From assembly GCA_902620265.1 (NCBI GenBank), contig CACNHI010000004.1:1-42838 (forward strand): a DNA stretch of 42,838 nucleotides. Reading direction: 5' to 3'. Below the pieces are notes generated by a model. The model was not told where the DNA came from. It made no database searches and saw only the letters and a program-made list of their open reading frames with translations. This stretch comes from an uncultured Pelagibacteraceae bacterium (GTDB lineage Bacteria > Pseudomonadota > Alphaproteobacteria > Pelagibacterales > Pelagibacteraceae). This document shows, in pieces, positions 9,709 to 19,829 of this stretch. Every line of letters starts with the position of its first letter. The stretch's first letter is position 1. The position numbers and the translations under genes were made by a program.

Positions 9709-10568
9709 TAAAAAAAGGTATTATATTATCTGGTGGAATGGGCACAAGAATGAGTCCACTTACAAAAGCAGTAAATAAACAATTGCTTCCTATTTATGAT
9801 AAACCACTAATTTTTTATCCTCTTTCAATTTTAATGTTAGCAAAAATCAAAGATATATTAATTATTGTAAATAAAGGTCAGCTAAGCCAATATAAAAAAA
9901 TTATTCCTAATGGTAGTAATTTTGGAATTAATATCACTTATCAAGAACAATCATCGCCTCGAGGTTTGCCAGATGCATTTATTTTAGGTGAAAAATTTAT
10001 TGGTAAAGATAATGTTGCATTAATTCTTGGTGATAATTTTTTCTATGGTCAGAATCTGACAAAACAATTACTAAATTCAGTAAAACTTAAAAAGGGTGCA
10101 AAAATAATTTTACATAAAGTAAGTAAACCTGAACTTTACGGTGTTGCTAAGGTTAATAAATATAAAAAAGTAATTAACATTAAAGAAAAGCCGAAAAAAT
10201 TTCTATCAGATCTTGCAATAACTGGTTTATATTTTTTTGACAACAATGTTATTAAATATGCCAAACAGTTAAAGCCTTCAAAAAGAAAGGAATTAGAAAT
10301 TGTTGATTTAATCAATAAATACAAAAAAGATAAAAAATTAAATGCTGATTTAATTGGAAGAGGTGGAGCCTGGTTAGACTCAGGGTCAATTGAAGACTTT
10401 TATAAAACTAGTTCTTTCGTGTCGGCAATTGAAAATAGACAGGGCTTTAAAATTGCGTGCTTAGAGGAAATTGCATTAAATAATGGTTGGATTAAAAAAT
10501 CTAAATTAAATGATGCAATAAAGTTTTATGGTGATTGTGAATATTCAAATTATTTAAAAAAACTATAA
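9705..10568 (+). CDS. rfbA: Glucose-1-phosphate thymidylyltransferase
   Basis: GIILSGGMGTRMSPLTKAVNKQLLPIYDKPLIFYPLS, LILGDNFFYG, GGAWLDSGS; ATGA overlap with rfbB. Confidence 0.93.
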   Translation: MIKKGIILSGGMGTRMSPLTKAVNKQLLPIYDKPLIFYPLSILMLAKIKDILIIVNKGQLSQYKKIIPNGSNFGINITYQEQSSPRGLPDAFILGEKFIGKDNVALILGDNFFYGQNLTKQLLNSVKLKKGAKIILHKVSKPELYGVAKVNKYKKVINIKEKPKKFLSDLAITGLYFFDNNVIKYAKQLKPSKRKELEIVDLINKYKKDKKLNADLIGRGGAWLDSGSIEDFYKTSSFVSAIENRQGFKIACLEEIALNNGWIKKSKLNDAIKFYGDCEYSNYLKKL

Positions 10569-10587
10569 AAATCTTAACATAAACTTT

Positions 10588-10664
10588 TGGTAGCGGGAAG
10601 TGGGATCGAACCACTGACCTCGGGCTTATGAGTCCCGCGCTCTAACCAACTGAGCTACCCCGCC
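10588..10664 (-). tRNA. tRNA with CAU anticodon (tRNA-Met, or tRNA-Ile2 if lysidine-modified)
   Basis: Reverse complement GGCGGGGTAGCTCAGTTGGTTAGAGCGCGGGACTCATAAGCCCGAGGTCAGTGGTTCGATCCCACTTCCCGCTACCA; D-arm, CTCATAA loop, TTCGATCC T-arm, encoded CCA. Confidence 0.93.
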
Positions 10665-10717
10665 ATTAATTGATTTTGATTTATACTACTTATTTTTTTT
10701 CATTCAAAGAATAAATA

Positions 10718-11125
10718 TTAAAGATTAATATTAAATTTTGATGGTTTCCAATCTTTTGGTGCTAATTCTAAATCTTCGAACTCAAATGCTGGAGCAACAG
10801 TGCATCCAATTAAACTAAATAAACCTGAAGTTTTCATTGCAAACCAAGTATTTTTTTCAATGTTAAATATAAAATTATTTTTTGAACCAATTTCATTAAT
10901 TCGAAATTCATCTCCATCCTTGGAAGTATAAATAATCAAGGGACTGCCTAAATAAAAATGCAATGTTTCATTTTTGGTTATTCTATGCCAATGAGAATGT
11001 TGATGTCCCTCTAACATAAAATAAATATGACTTACATATTTTGTTTTAAATACCTCAGCATAGTATCCACCCTCTGGATGAGGCACCATTTTATGGAGAT
11101 CAATAATGGATTTTACAATACTCAT
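10718..11125 (-). CDS. Cupin_5 (DUF985-like) family protein
   Basis: MVPHPEGGYYAEVFKT, HSHWHRITKNETLHFYLGSPL, FSLIGCTVAPAFEFEDLEL. Confidence 0.85.
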   Translation of the reverse strand: MSIVKSIIDLHKMVPHPEGGYYAEVFKTKYVSHIYFMLEGHQHSHWHRITKNETLHFYLGSPLIIYTSKDGDEFRINEIGSKNNFIFNIEKNTWFAMKTSGLFSLIGCTVAPAFEFEDLELAPKDWKPSKFNINL

Positions 11126-11129
11126 TAAT

Positions 11130-12050
11130 TCAAATTCTACTTAAATATTTTTTATCTTCATCAGATAACATAATATTAAGAGAATTCATTGAAAATCTTA
11201 ATTCTGATTTATTTTTAGGTCCAATAATTGCATAAGATGGAAATTTTTGGTCCAATACCCAAGACAAAGCTATGTCATTTGATGAGCAATTATATTTATA
11301 AGAAAGTTCTTCAGCTTTTTTTCTTTTTTTTATATTTTCTGAATTATTAAAACAATCTTTAAGATATCTATGAAACTTTCTTTTTAAAAGTTTTTGTATA
11401 AAATTTTCTTTGATGAAAAATCCTCTTGCCTGACTAGACCATGCAAAATGAGTAATTTTGTTATTTTCTAAATATTTAATATAATCATAGTCAGAAATAC
11501 TTAAGCAATCTGGCCAAAGCGGTTTTTCCATTTTAGCTAATGAAAATTGATTGTTTATTATAGAAAAAGGAATTTTATTATTCTTCTTTGACCACTTTAA
11601 TGATTCATCAAACCTTTCTTTAGAAATATTTGAAATTCCAAATAATTTGATTTTTCCTAAAGATTTAATATCATTTAGTGCATCAACATATTCACCAATT
11701 GGTACCTGCTTGTTATGATGATGCAAAATTAATATATCAGCAATGTTTGACTGTAATCTTTCTAAAGATATTTGTAATAGACTTAATATTTCTGATGGTT
11801 TAGACCTTTCTTCTCCAACTTTTGAAATTAAAACAATATTTTCTTCTAAGCCTCTAGATTTTATCCATTTTCCTAAAAATTTTTCACTTTCACCACTTCT
11901 GTAATAAATTGAATTATCAAAAGTATTTCCGCCATTTTCGTAATAAAAATCCCAAAGTTTTGAAGCAGAAGAATATTTTTTTTGTTTGTCGTTACCGAGA
12001 ATTATTTTTGAAATTTTTTTTTCTAATCCAGTGATTTCACCAAATAACAT
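11130..12050 (-). CDS. Aldo/keto reductase family protein
   Basis: GGNTFDNSIYYRSGESEKFLGKW, ADILILHHHNK, GKIKLFGISNIS, YAIIGPKNKSEL. Confidence 0.85.
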   Translation of the reverse strand: MLFGEITGLEKKISKIILGNDKQKKYSSASKLWDFYYENGGNTFDNSIYYRSGESEKFLGKWIKSRGLEENIVLISKVGEERSKPSEILSLLQISLERLQSNIADILILHHHNKQVPIGEYVDALNDIKSLGKIKLFGISNISKERFDESLKWSKKNNKIPFSIINNQFSLAKMEKPLWPDCLSISDYDYIKYLENNKITHFAWSSQARGFFIKENFIQKLLKRKFHRYLKDCFNNSENIKKRKKAEELSYKYNCSSNDIALSWVLDQKFPSYAIIGPKNKSELRFSMNSLNIMLSDEDKKYLSRI

Positions 12051-12059
12051 TTATCAAAA

Positions 12060-12902
12060 CTATTTTTTAAGTTGCATATTTCCAAGATAAAATAAAAGAA
12101 AACAGTATTGCAAGAGTGCATAAATAGTTATTGGAACTAAATATTGAATTTCCGAAAAAATTAATGCACCAACTACAAATCCCATTGCACCATTTTGTAA
12201 TAAAGCTTCAATTCTAATTGCTCTCTTTGATGGCAAATCATGAATAAATACTTGCGTAATTACAAATGATGATGCGAATACCAAAAATAAAATTAAACTC
12301 ATAATTACTCCAACATCATCAAAATAGGTTACTAAATTATCTTTTTCGGTATAAATAGCTATAAAAACTATAATTAAAAAAATAATAAATGCTATTCTAT
12401 CAAGTGCAAATGTATATTTTTTTATAAAATTATTAAATTTTTCTCTAAAAAAAATTCCTATAAAAACTGGTAGTGTAATAAATAGAAATGTCTTTATGGA
12501 AAATACAAATAATTGTAAATCAAAACTTTCATTATATAAAAAATTAGAAAAAAAATTTAAATATAGTGGCACAGTTATAAAAGAAAATAACGCACATACT
12601 GAAGTTAAACAAATTGAGAGTGGAACATTGCCATTTGCAATTCTCGTTGCGTAATTAGACATTGCAGCAGATGGCATAATTAATAAAAGAAACACCCCAA
12701 TTTGAAATTCTTTATCCATTGGAAAATAACTTATAACCATCAAACCAATCATAGGAAGAATTAATAATTGGCATAATATTCCTACAATAAAATTTTTTGG
12801 TTTTTTAAACACATCAAGAAATCTTTTAATGCTTAAATTAAGACCTAATGCAAACATAATAAAAAATACACCAAAAGGTCCTACTATTTTCACAAATTCC
12901 AT
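12060..12902 (-). CDS. Bile acid:sodium symporter (BASS) family transporter
   Basis: Polytopic hydrophobic protein; FALGLNLSIKRFLDVFKKPKNFIVGILCQLLILPMIG, IMPSAAMSNYATRIANGNVPLSICLTS, LLQNGAMGFVVGALIF. Confidence 0.8.
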   Translation of the reverse strand: MEFVKIVGPFGVFFIMFALGLNLSIKRFLDVFKKPKNFIVGILCQLLILPMIGLMVISYFPMDKEFQIGVFLLLIMPSAAMSNYATRIANGNVPLSICLTSVCALFSFITVPLYLNFFSNFLYNESFDLQLFVFSIKTFLFITLPVFIGIFFREKFNNFIKKYTFALDRIAFIIFLIIVFIAIYTEKDNLVTYFDDVGVIMSLILFLVFASSFVITQVFIHDLPSKRAIRIEALLQNGAMGFVVGALIFSEIQYLVPITIYALLQYCFLLFYLGNMQLKK

Positions 12903-12959
12903 AAAATTAATTTACATATTTTATTTTTATTACTAAGTTAAATATTTGTAAAAATTAAA

Positions 12960-13949
12960 ATGTCAAAGGAAATTAGATTAAAATTTTCTACAGAAGTAGA
13001 TGTTACTGATGTTTATAATACATTAACTAAAAACTATATTGAGATAATTACTGATTATTTTGAATTACAAAGAATATGGTTAAACAATGCATATATAACA
13101 TTTAAAGATTTAGATAAATATTTTATTTTAATGAGCTTGGTAAGTAAGACGTTTGATAGTTACGCTGAGTATTTTATAAAATATGATTTTGAAAAATTTT
13201 ATACGGTCGATCAGTATGAATTGAAAAAGTTTAATATTGTAAATATAGCTAACCAACTTTCAATATCCAAAGAGACTGCTAGAAGAAAAATTTTAGAATT
13301 AGAAAAAATTGGTATTATAAAAAAAAATAAAAAGGCAGTAATTATTAATAGAAGAGCATATAATCTACAAAAACCTTCTACATCTATACACTTAATATCT
13401 AAATTCTTATCAAATCTTTCAAAGCTATTACAAAAGTCAAACATCATTAATCAGCAAATTTCTTCTTTAGATTTGGAATTGTTAATTAAAAATAATTATA
13501 CTCATTGTTGGAATTATTTTTTGAGATTTCAAATTGAAATGTTAACCAGGTTCAAAAAAATGTTTTTTAGAGATTACGAAACAGTACAAATTTGGGCAAT
13601 GATTGTTTACAATCAAAATTTAGCTTTAACAAAAAAAATTAAAAGTTCTTCTAAATATCCTGATAAAGTAAAAGATACTTATCTAACTGAACTGTTATCG
13701 TTAACTGAAACGCTTGGCTTGAATGCAATGACAATATCGGACCTAACAGGTATACCTAGACCAACTGTAATAAGGAAATTAAATTTTTTAGTAAAAAATA
13801 AATATATTGATAAAAATAAAAATGGTTTATACGTTGTATCCAATTCAAATAACGTAAAAGAAGTTGATAAACATAGATTAGAAAATGTAAATAAAATTTC
13901 TGAAATGTGTTGTAAAATATTTAATGCTGCAAGAATTTATAAAGCTTAA
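12960..13949 (+). CDS. Transcriptional regulator with two winged-helix/HTH segments
   Basis: VNIANQLSISKETARRKILELEKIGIIKK and MTISDLTGIPRPTVIRKLNFLVKNKYIDK read as two wHTH units. Confidence 0.7.
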   Translation: MSKEIRLKFSTEVDVTDVYNTLTKNYIEIITDYFELQRIWLNNAYITFKDLDKYFILMSLVSKTFDSYAEYFIKYDFEKFYTVDQYELKKFNIVNIANQLSISKETARRKILELEKIGIIKKNKKAVIINRRAYNLQKPSTSIHLISKFLSNLSKLLQKSNIINQQISSLDLELLIKNNYTHCWNYFLRFQIEMLTRFKKMFFRDYETVQIWAMIVYNQNLALTKKIKSSSKYPDKVKDTYLTELLSLTETLGLNAMTISDLTGIPRPTVIRKLNFLVKNKYIDKNKNGLYVVSNSNNVKEVDKHRLENVNKISEMCCKIFNAARIYKA

Positions 13950-13958
13950 TATTAATTG

Positions 13959-14201
13959 CTAAAATGATGCTATTGCACCAGTAATTAATATTACTGAAGC
14001 TATCAAGCTTACGAAAATAATATTTTCTTTTTTCTCTTTTCGTTTTTCTTCTCTAACTTTATCCATAAGTAAATTTATATCTACTTTAGTATTTTTTTTC
14101 TCCTTAGAATTTTTTTCTATTTCAAAATCTTCGTTATCGATTATAAACGTTTGAGTTGATTTGTTTGTAACATTTTCTGACGACATTCCTAAATAAAGCA
14201 T
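13959..14201 (-). CDS. Small hypothetical protein with C-terminal TM helix
   Basis: 80-aa ORF, charged Lys/Glu region then hydrophobic IIFVSLIASVILITGAIASF. Confidence 0.6.
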   Translation of the reverse strand: MLYLGMSSENVTNKSTQTFIIDNEDFEIEKNSKEKKNTKVDINLLMDKVREEKRKEKKENIIFVSLIASVILITGAIASF

Positions 14202-14282
14202 GTGAAATTAAATTTTACAATCTACAGGTTGTTCAATTTGAGGTTTCAAATAAATATTGAAGATCAAATTGGGCATACAATT

Positions 14283-16727
14283 TTAAATTGATTTGTAGTC
14301 TTTTTGGTTTAGGCTCTTCGTTTGTAATTCTGCTGCATGTTTTTGTTTAGCTACCTCAACAAATAATTGCTGATTATAGAGTTTTTCCTTAGGAATATCT
14401 CCGTCAATATATCCAAAAGTTAAGTTTTTTTTAAAACAAAAGGAGTAATTTCCTGATGTGGTTCTACCTATAATTTTATCATTTAAATAAATTGGTTCCT
14501 CATGGAGTAAAAGTGGTTCGCCAGGTTTGTTTTCCTTTAGTGTAAGCATTACGAACTGTTTTGAAACAGATTTTTCTTTAATCTTTAGTAATGCTTTTCT
14601 TCCTACAAAATCTATATTTTTTTTATAACTTATTGCAAAACTTAAACCTGCTTGATATTGATTTTCCTCAGGGGAAATATCATGACCCCAGTGCAAATAA
14701 CCACTTTCCATCCGCATAATATCCATTGAATGCATCCCACAATGTGACATTTGAAAATTTTTTCCTTCCAAAATAATTATATTGTAAAGATTTTTTGCAT
14801 CATTATTTTTGACGTAGAGTTCAAAGCCTAATTCACCCACATAAGATAATCTTTGAGCCCATACCTCTATTTCTCCAACTTTAATAAATTTTGCAGTACC
14901 AAATTTAAAACCTTCATTGGAGAGGTCATCTTGACTTAAATTTACCATCATATCTCGACTCTTGGGACCGAATAATCCAAAGCAACAAATATCATCTGTT
15001 ACGTCATTTAGCTGTACTTTATTAGTTAAATATTTCAGAATATGTAATTTGTCATGCTCTCTTGTTGCAGCAGAGCTTACAACTTTAAAATGATTTTTAT
15101 CAACACAAACAACAGTTAAATCAGTTTCTATACCACCATCATCATTTAGCATTTGAGTATAGGTTGCTTTACCTGGAATACATTTAATATTTGCAGTGCA
15201 TATTTTTTGTAATTCATTATGAACTGTTTCACCTTTGAGTTCGAATTTTGAAAAGGAGGATAAATCAAAAAGACCAACATTTTTTCTTGCATTGATTGTC
15301 TCATATTTAGCTGATGGATACCAATTTTGATAATTATAACTATATTCATATTTTGGATCTTTCCCATTTAAAGAATACCACATAGGTCTTTCATAGCCAG
15401 CTGTTGCACCAAAACAAGCTCCAGCATCTTTTAACTCATTATGATAAGGAAGAAGTTTTTGATTTCGAGATGTGGAATGCTGTTTGTAAGGCCAGTGCAT
15501 ACCATATAAATCACCCAAAGTTTCTGTTATTCTATTTTTTATAAATTTAATTTCTGAGTGGAATTTTTGAAATCGTTTTATATCATAATTAAAAATATCC
15601 TCATTTATATGTCCATTCATCATCCATTCAGCTGTAATTTTTCCTACACCACCCGCACTGGCTATCCCTATACTATTCAGTCCGCAGCATACAAAAAAAT
15701 TTTTAACTTCTGGCACTTCTCCTAAAAGTGAATTTGTATCAGGCGTAAAAGATTCTGGGCCTGCAAAGAATTTTCTTATTCCCGTTTTTTCAAGAATTGG
15801 AAATCTTTTCATACATGCATTTAGATAAGGCTCAAAATGTTCTAAATTTTCAGGAAACTCTCCAAAAGAAAAATCTTCCGGAACCTTGTTTGTTGCATCA
15901 AAGGCTGGTATTGATTTACCTTCGAAAATACCCAATAATAATTTTCCAGCATCCTCTTTAAAATAAGTTCTACTATCAAAGTCTCTTATTACAGGTAAAG
16001 TATTTGGAATTTCTTTTATAGGTTCAGTAATAACATAAAAATGCTCTGCAGGATAAAGTGGAATACTTACACCAACTTTTTCTCCAATTTGTCTTGACCA
16101 CATTCCAGTTGCCAAAACAATATATTCGCAGTCTATTTTTTGACCATTTACAACAACTCCATCTATTCTTTTATTTTTAATTAAAATGTCATCAACAGGT
16201 GAGTCTTCAAATATTTTTGCTCCCTCTGCTCTTGCTGCTTTTGCAAGAAGTTGTGTTATCCCAGATGGATCTCCTGCTCCATCTCCTGGTATAAATATTC
16301 CACCTAATAAATCATCATTTTTTATTAAAGGAACTTTATCTTTAATTTGGTCTTTGTTTAAAATTTCGACTTTTACATCATAGAGTTGGGCAGTAGTTGC
16401 TTGTCTCTTTAGTTCTTCCCACCTGCCCTCCTCTTGAGCAATCGACATAGCGCCATTTAATCGAAGACCAGCTGAATGATCTATTTTTTTTTCTAGTTGT
16501 TTATATAAATCTAAAGAATATTTTCTTATTTTTGTTATCGTTGCAGATGGTCCTAATTGACTCACTAATCCAGCAGCATGCCAAGTGGTTCCTGAGGTAA
16601 GTTTATCTCTTTCTAAGAGAATGACGTCTTTCCAACCAAATTTTGCTAAATGATAAGCACAAGAGCAACCAACGACACCACCTCCAATTACAACCACTTT
16701 TGTGCTTTTTGGAAGTTCTTTTTTCAT
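14283..16727 (-). CDS. FAD-dependent dimethylglycine/sarcosine dehydrogenase-like oxidoreductase with GcvT domain
   Basis: VVVIGGGVVGCSCAYHLAKFGWKDVILLERDKLTSGTTWHAAGLV; C-terminal aminomethyltransferase-like region with MRMESGYLHWGHDISPEENQYQAGL. Confidence 0.9.
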   Translation of the reverse strand: MKKELPKSTKVVVIGGGVVGCSCAYHLAKFGWKDVILLERDKLTSGTTWHAAGLVSQLGPSATITKIRKYSLDLYKQLEKKIDHSAGLRLNGAMSIAQEEGRWEELKRQATTAQLYDVKVEILNKDQIKDKVPLIKNDDLLGGIFIPGDGAGDPSGITQLLAKAARAEGAKIFEDSPVDDILIKNKRIDGVVVNGQKIDCEYIVLATGMWSRQIGEKVGVSIPLYPAEHFYVITEPIKEIPNTLPVIRDFDSRTYFKEDAGKLLLGIFEGKSIPAFDATNKVPEDFSFGEFPENLEHFEPYLNACMKRFPILEKTGIRKFFAGPESFTPDTNSLLGEVPEVKNFFVCCGLNSIGIASAGGVGKITAEWMMNGHINEDIFNYDIKRFQKFHSEIKFIKNRITETLGDLYGMHWPYKQHSTSRNQKLLPYHNELKDAGACFGATAGYERPMWYSLNGKDPKYEYSYNYQNWYPSAKYETINARKNVGLFDLSSFSKFELKGETVHNELQKICTANIKCIPGKATYTQMLNDDGGIETDLTVVCVDKNHFKVVSSAATREHDKLHILKYLTNKVQLNDVTDDICCFGLFGPKSRDMMVNLSQDDLSNEGFKFGTAKFIKVGEIEVWAQRLSYVGELGFELYVKNNDAKNLYNIIILEGKNFQMSHCGMHSMDIMRMESGYLHWGHDISPEENQYQAGLSFAISYKKNIDFVGRKALLKIKEKSVSKQFVMLTLKENKPGEPLLLHEEPIYLNDKIIGRTTSGNYSFCFKKNLTFGYIDGDIPKEKLYNQQLFVEVAKQKHAAELQTKSLNQKDYKSI

Positions 16728-16740
16728 TTATTGGGAAAAA

Positions 16741-17181
16741 TTAAATCATTTGTAATCCAACACCAGTTTTTGGATATGTATAAAGATTATAATTCGCTGT
16801 TAATTCACTTCCAGCTTTAATATCTTTTGCAGCAACCATAAAAAAATATTTTGCATCAGGTTTTTCTTGTAAATTAAAAAATACATTTTCGCCATCGTTA
16901 TCATTTCCTGGAAATTTTTTTGTGGTAGCGTCTACATCTAAAACATCTCCAAACTTTAGTTTTGGTAAAGAGTCTGTTACCATTCTAACAACAGTTGGAT
17001 CATCAGAATGATTGTAAAATCCTCCTAAAGGAGTTCTGATATATTTATTTTCAAATTGTTCATCTCTTATATGAGTGACACCTATAAATGTATTTTTTTT
17101 TATATTAACATTGGTAAATAAACCTAATCCCTCAATAGGTGAGTTTTTTATTGTTAATCCGTCTGGCAATGGCCTATACAT
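16741..17181 (-). CDS. SET-domain-containing protein
   Basis: SPIEGLGLFTNVNIKKNTFIGVTH, GGFYNHSDDP, KDIKAGSELTANYNLYTY. Confidence 0.8.
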   Translation of the reverse strand: MYRPLPDGLTIKNSPIEGLGLFTNVNIKKNTFIGVTHIRDEQFENKYIRTPLGGFYNHSDDPTVVRMVTDSLPKLKFGDVLDVDATTKKFPGNDNDGENVFFNLQEKPDAKYFFMVAAKDIKAGSELTANYNLYTYPKTGVGLQMI

Positions 17182-17196
17182 TAATTACCCTTTTTG

Positions 17197-18312
17197 TCAG
17201 TTAATTGCTTTGTAGGGTGAAACATAGCTGTGTCCAAAAACATCTGCTACTGCTTTATATGTCACATCGCCCTTACAAACATTTAGCCCTGCAAGAAAAT
17301 TTTTATCTTCACTAAGAGCTTTTTTATATCCATGTTTAGCTAACTTATTTAAAAAAGGGAGAGTTGCTTTGTTAAGTGCGAAGGTTGAAGTTCTTGGAAC
17401 TCCTCCAGGCATATTCGCAACACAATAGTGTACAATATCATCCACTATATATGTAGGATTTGCATGTGTTGTTGGTTTACTTGTTTCAACACATCCGCCT
17501 TGATCGATTGCAACATCAACAATAACTGAACCACGTTTCATATTTTTTAACATTTTTTTTGTTATCAATTTTGGTGCCTCTGCCCCAGGTATCAAAACTC
17601 CACCAACCAACAAATCACACTCAGCAATTAATTTATTTAAGTCGCACTTATCACTAAGTTCAGGTATAATTTTATCACCAAACATATCAACTAATTGATC
17701 AAGTCTTTCTTGAGACTTATCAACTACATGAACTTTTGCTCTCATTCCGGTGGCAATTATAGCAGCATTCTCTCCAACAACACCACCACCAAGTATTACA
17801 ACGTCTGCAGGGTCTCCTCCCGGAGCACCACCCAATAATACACCACGCCCCTTTTGATTTTTTTCTAAACAATGTGCGCCAGCCTGAACAGACATTCTTC
17901 CTGCAACTGCACTCATTGGTGCTAATAATGGTAGTCTTCCATTATTGTCTGTGACTGTTTCATAAGCAATACAAACCCCTTTAGATTTAATTAAACCATC
18001 TGTTAGCTCTTTTGCAGCAGCAAGATGCAAATAAGTAAATATAATTTGACCTTCTTTGATCATTTTAACTTCATTTGCTAATGGTTCTTTTACTTTTACA
18101 ATTATTTCAGAGTCGTTAAATATATCTTCAGCTTTTTTAACAATTTTTGCTCCAGCATCTTGATATTGTTTATTTTCAAAACCTGCTTCGTAACCACCAT
18201 TGTATTGCACTAAAACTTCATGACCGTTTTTAATGAGATCTCTAACACTATCGGGTGTTAAACCTATTCTATTTTCTTGTGGTTTGATTTCTTTAGGAAC
18301 ACCAATTTTCAT
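17197..18312 (-). CDS. ald: Alanine dehydrogenase
   Basis: MKIGVPKEIKPQENRIGLTP, VILGGGVVGENAA, YCVANMPGGVPRTSTFALNKATLPF. Confidence 0.94.
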   Translation of the reverse strand: MKIGVPKEIKPQENRIGLTPDSVRDLIKNGHEVLVQYNGGYEAGFENKQYQDAGAKIVKKAEDIFNDSEIIVKVKEPLANEVKMIKEGQIIFTYLHLAAAKELTDGLIKSKGVCIAYETVTDNNGRLPLLAPMSAVAGRMSVQAGAHCLEKNQKGRGVLLGGAPGGDPADVVILGGGVVGENAAIIATGMRAKVHVVDKSQERLDQLVDMFGDKIIPELSDKCDLNKLIAECDLLVGGVLIPGAEAPKLITKKMLKNMKRGSVIVDVAIDQGGCVETSKPTTHANPTYIVDDIVHYCVANMPGGVPRTSTFALNKATLPFLNKLAKHGYKKALSEDKNFLAGLNVCKGDVTYKAVADVFGHSYVSPYKAIN

Positions 18313-18329
18313 ATTCCTCCAAATGAAAA

Positions 18330-19676
18330 TTAATTTTTTTTGCTTTTTGAATAGTTTGTTATCCCTGTTCTTAATTTTTCTATAATTTCATCAATGTGTT
18401 TTTTCTCAGATATAAACATTGGAGCTATTATTAGACAATCTCCAGTAGCTTTAAAGTTTACACCTGCCTCATAACAGTGTTTGAATGTTGTTAGACCTGC
18501 TACGCCTGGCTTTTTATCCATTTTAATATCAATTCCTCCCATCATTCCGTATCCTCTTATATTGTCTACAACATCAATGTCTTTTAATGAGAATAAACCT
18601 TCTTGGAAATAAGGAGACATTTCTTTTGCTCTTTTAAAAATATCATCTTTCTCAATAATGTCTTGTACTGCAAGAGCTGCTGCAACTGAGATTGGAATTC
18701 CAGAATAAGTATAACCATGAAATAACTCTATTGTACCCTTTGGTGCATTGTCTACTATGCCATCATAGATTTCATCTTTGCAAGCAACTACACCCATTGG
18801 ACTTATTCCATTTGTTGTTGCTTTTGCCATGGTCATAATATCTGGTGTAACACCAAACTCTTGTGAACCAAACGCAGAACCCATTCTCCCCCAGCCAGTA
18901 ATTACTTCATCAAAAATTAAAAGTATTCCATGCTTGTCACATATTTCTCTTAATCTTTGCAAATATCCTTTTGGTGGAACAAGTGTTCCAGTAGAACCTG
19001 CAACTGGTTCTACAATACATGCAGCAATATTTTCTGAACCAAAGTTTATGCAAATTCTCTCTAAATCATCTGCCATTTCAGCTCCTGTATCTGGTTGGCC
19101 GCTTACAAACTTATGCTCTGGTAAATGAGTATGCCTCATATGTAAAACACCAGGCATTAATACACTTGCAAATGTTTTTACGTTATTAATCATTCCACCA
19201 ACAGAGGTAGCGCCAATATTCATGCCATGGTAAGCTCTCTCTCTACCAACAAATCTATATCTGTGGCCCTCACCTCTTGCTTTATGATAAGCAATAGCAA
19301 TTTTGATTGCCGTTTCAACTGCTGTAGATCCACATATTGTATAAAATATTTTATTTAAATTTCCTGGTGTATGTTTTGAAATTTTTGTTGCTAAGTCGAA
19401 TGATCCACCAAAACCTTGTTGGAAAGGTTGACAATAATCTAATACATTTAATTGATTTGTAATTGCATCAATAATTTCTTTTCTACCATGGCCTAAAGGA
19501 TTGCAGAACAATCCTGAACTTGCGTCTATCATGGTTTGGCCTTCGTGATTTTTTAGATAACAACCTTTAGCTTCTGTAATTAGTCTAGGTCTTTCTTTAA
19601 AATCTTTATTAGATGTAAACGGCATCCAATGTTCGTTAAGAGAATTGGGAATTTTTGTTTTATTATCTGTACTCAT
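18330..19676 (-). CDS. Class III aminotransferase, omega-amino acid/taurine--pyruvate type
   Basis: HWMPFTSNKDFKERPRLI, CGSTAVETAIKIA, LIFDEVITGWGRMGSAF, MAKATTNGISPMG; adjacent to ald and tauABC. Confidence 0.85.
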   Translation of the reverse strand: MSTDNKTKIPNSLNEHWMPFTSNKDFKERPRLITEAKGCYLKNHEGQTMIDASSGLFCNPLGHGRKEIIDAITNQLNVLDYCQPFQQGFGGSFDLATKISKHTPGNLNKIFYTICGSTAVETAIKIAIAYHKARGEGHRYRFVGRERAYHGMNIGATSVGGMINNVKTFASVLMPGVLHMRHTHLPEHKFVSGQPDTGAEMADDLERICINFGSENIAACIVEPVAGSTGTLVPPKGYLQRLREICDKHGILLIFDEVITGWGRMGSAFGSQEFGVTPDIMTMAKATTNGISPMGVVACKDEIYDGIVDNAPKGTIELFHGYTYSGIPISVAAALAVQDIIEKDDIFKRAKEMSPYFQEGLFSLKDIDVVDNIRGYGMMGGIDIKMDKKPGVAGLTTFKHCYEAGVNFKATGDCLIIAPMFISEKKHIDEIIEKLRTGITNYSKSKKN

Positions 19677-19798
19677 AATTTTTGTAGATATTTAGTTTCT
19701 AGACTAATTATTAATTTTTAACTAGAAAATTTTCTTAGTTTAACACTTAGATAAAATTATACAACCTTAGATTGTTTAATCAAATTCTGAAGCTTAAA

Positions 19799-19829
19799 TT
19801 AAACTAAATGATCATTTACATCAGTTTAA
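19799..19829. promoter_or_regulatory. Nested inverted repeat in divergent intergenic region (candidate operator)
   Basis: TTAAACT-AAATGATCATTT-ACATC-AGTTTAA: outer 7-bp arms at 19799-19805 and 19823-19829, inner perfect 12-bp palindrome at 19806-19817. Confidence 0.45.

Noticed and set aside
9548-10324. Track ORFs 9548..9745 - and 10136..10324 -
   Set aside because: Antisense to rfbB and rfbA, which are clearly coding.
13211-13447. Track ORF 13211..13447 -
   Set aside because: Antisense to the dual-wHTH regulator; hydrophobic composition is a by-product of AT-rich antisense.
13947-13993. 11-bp inverted repeat TAATATTAATT...AATTAATATTA at the convergent gene ends
   Set aside because: Only A/T pairs and no T-tract after the second arm; likely chance in AT-rich DNA or a weak terminator at best.
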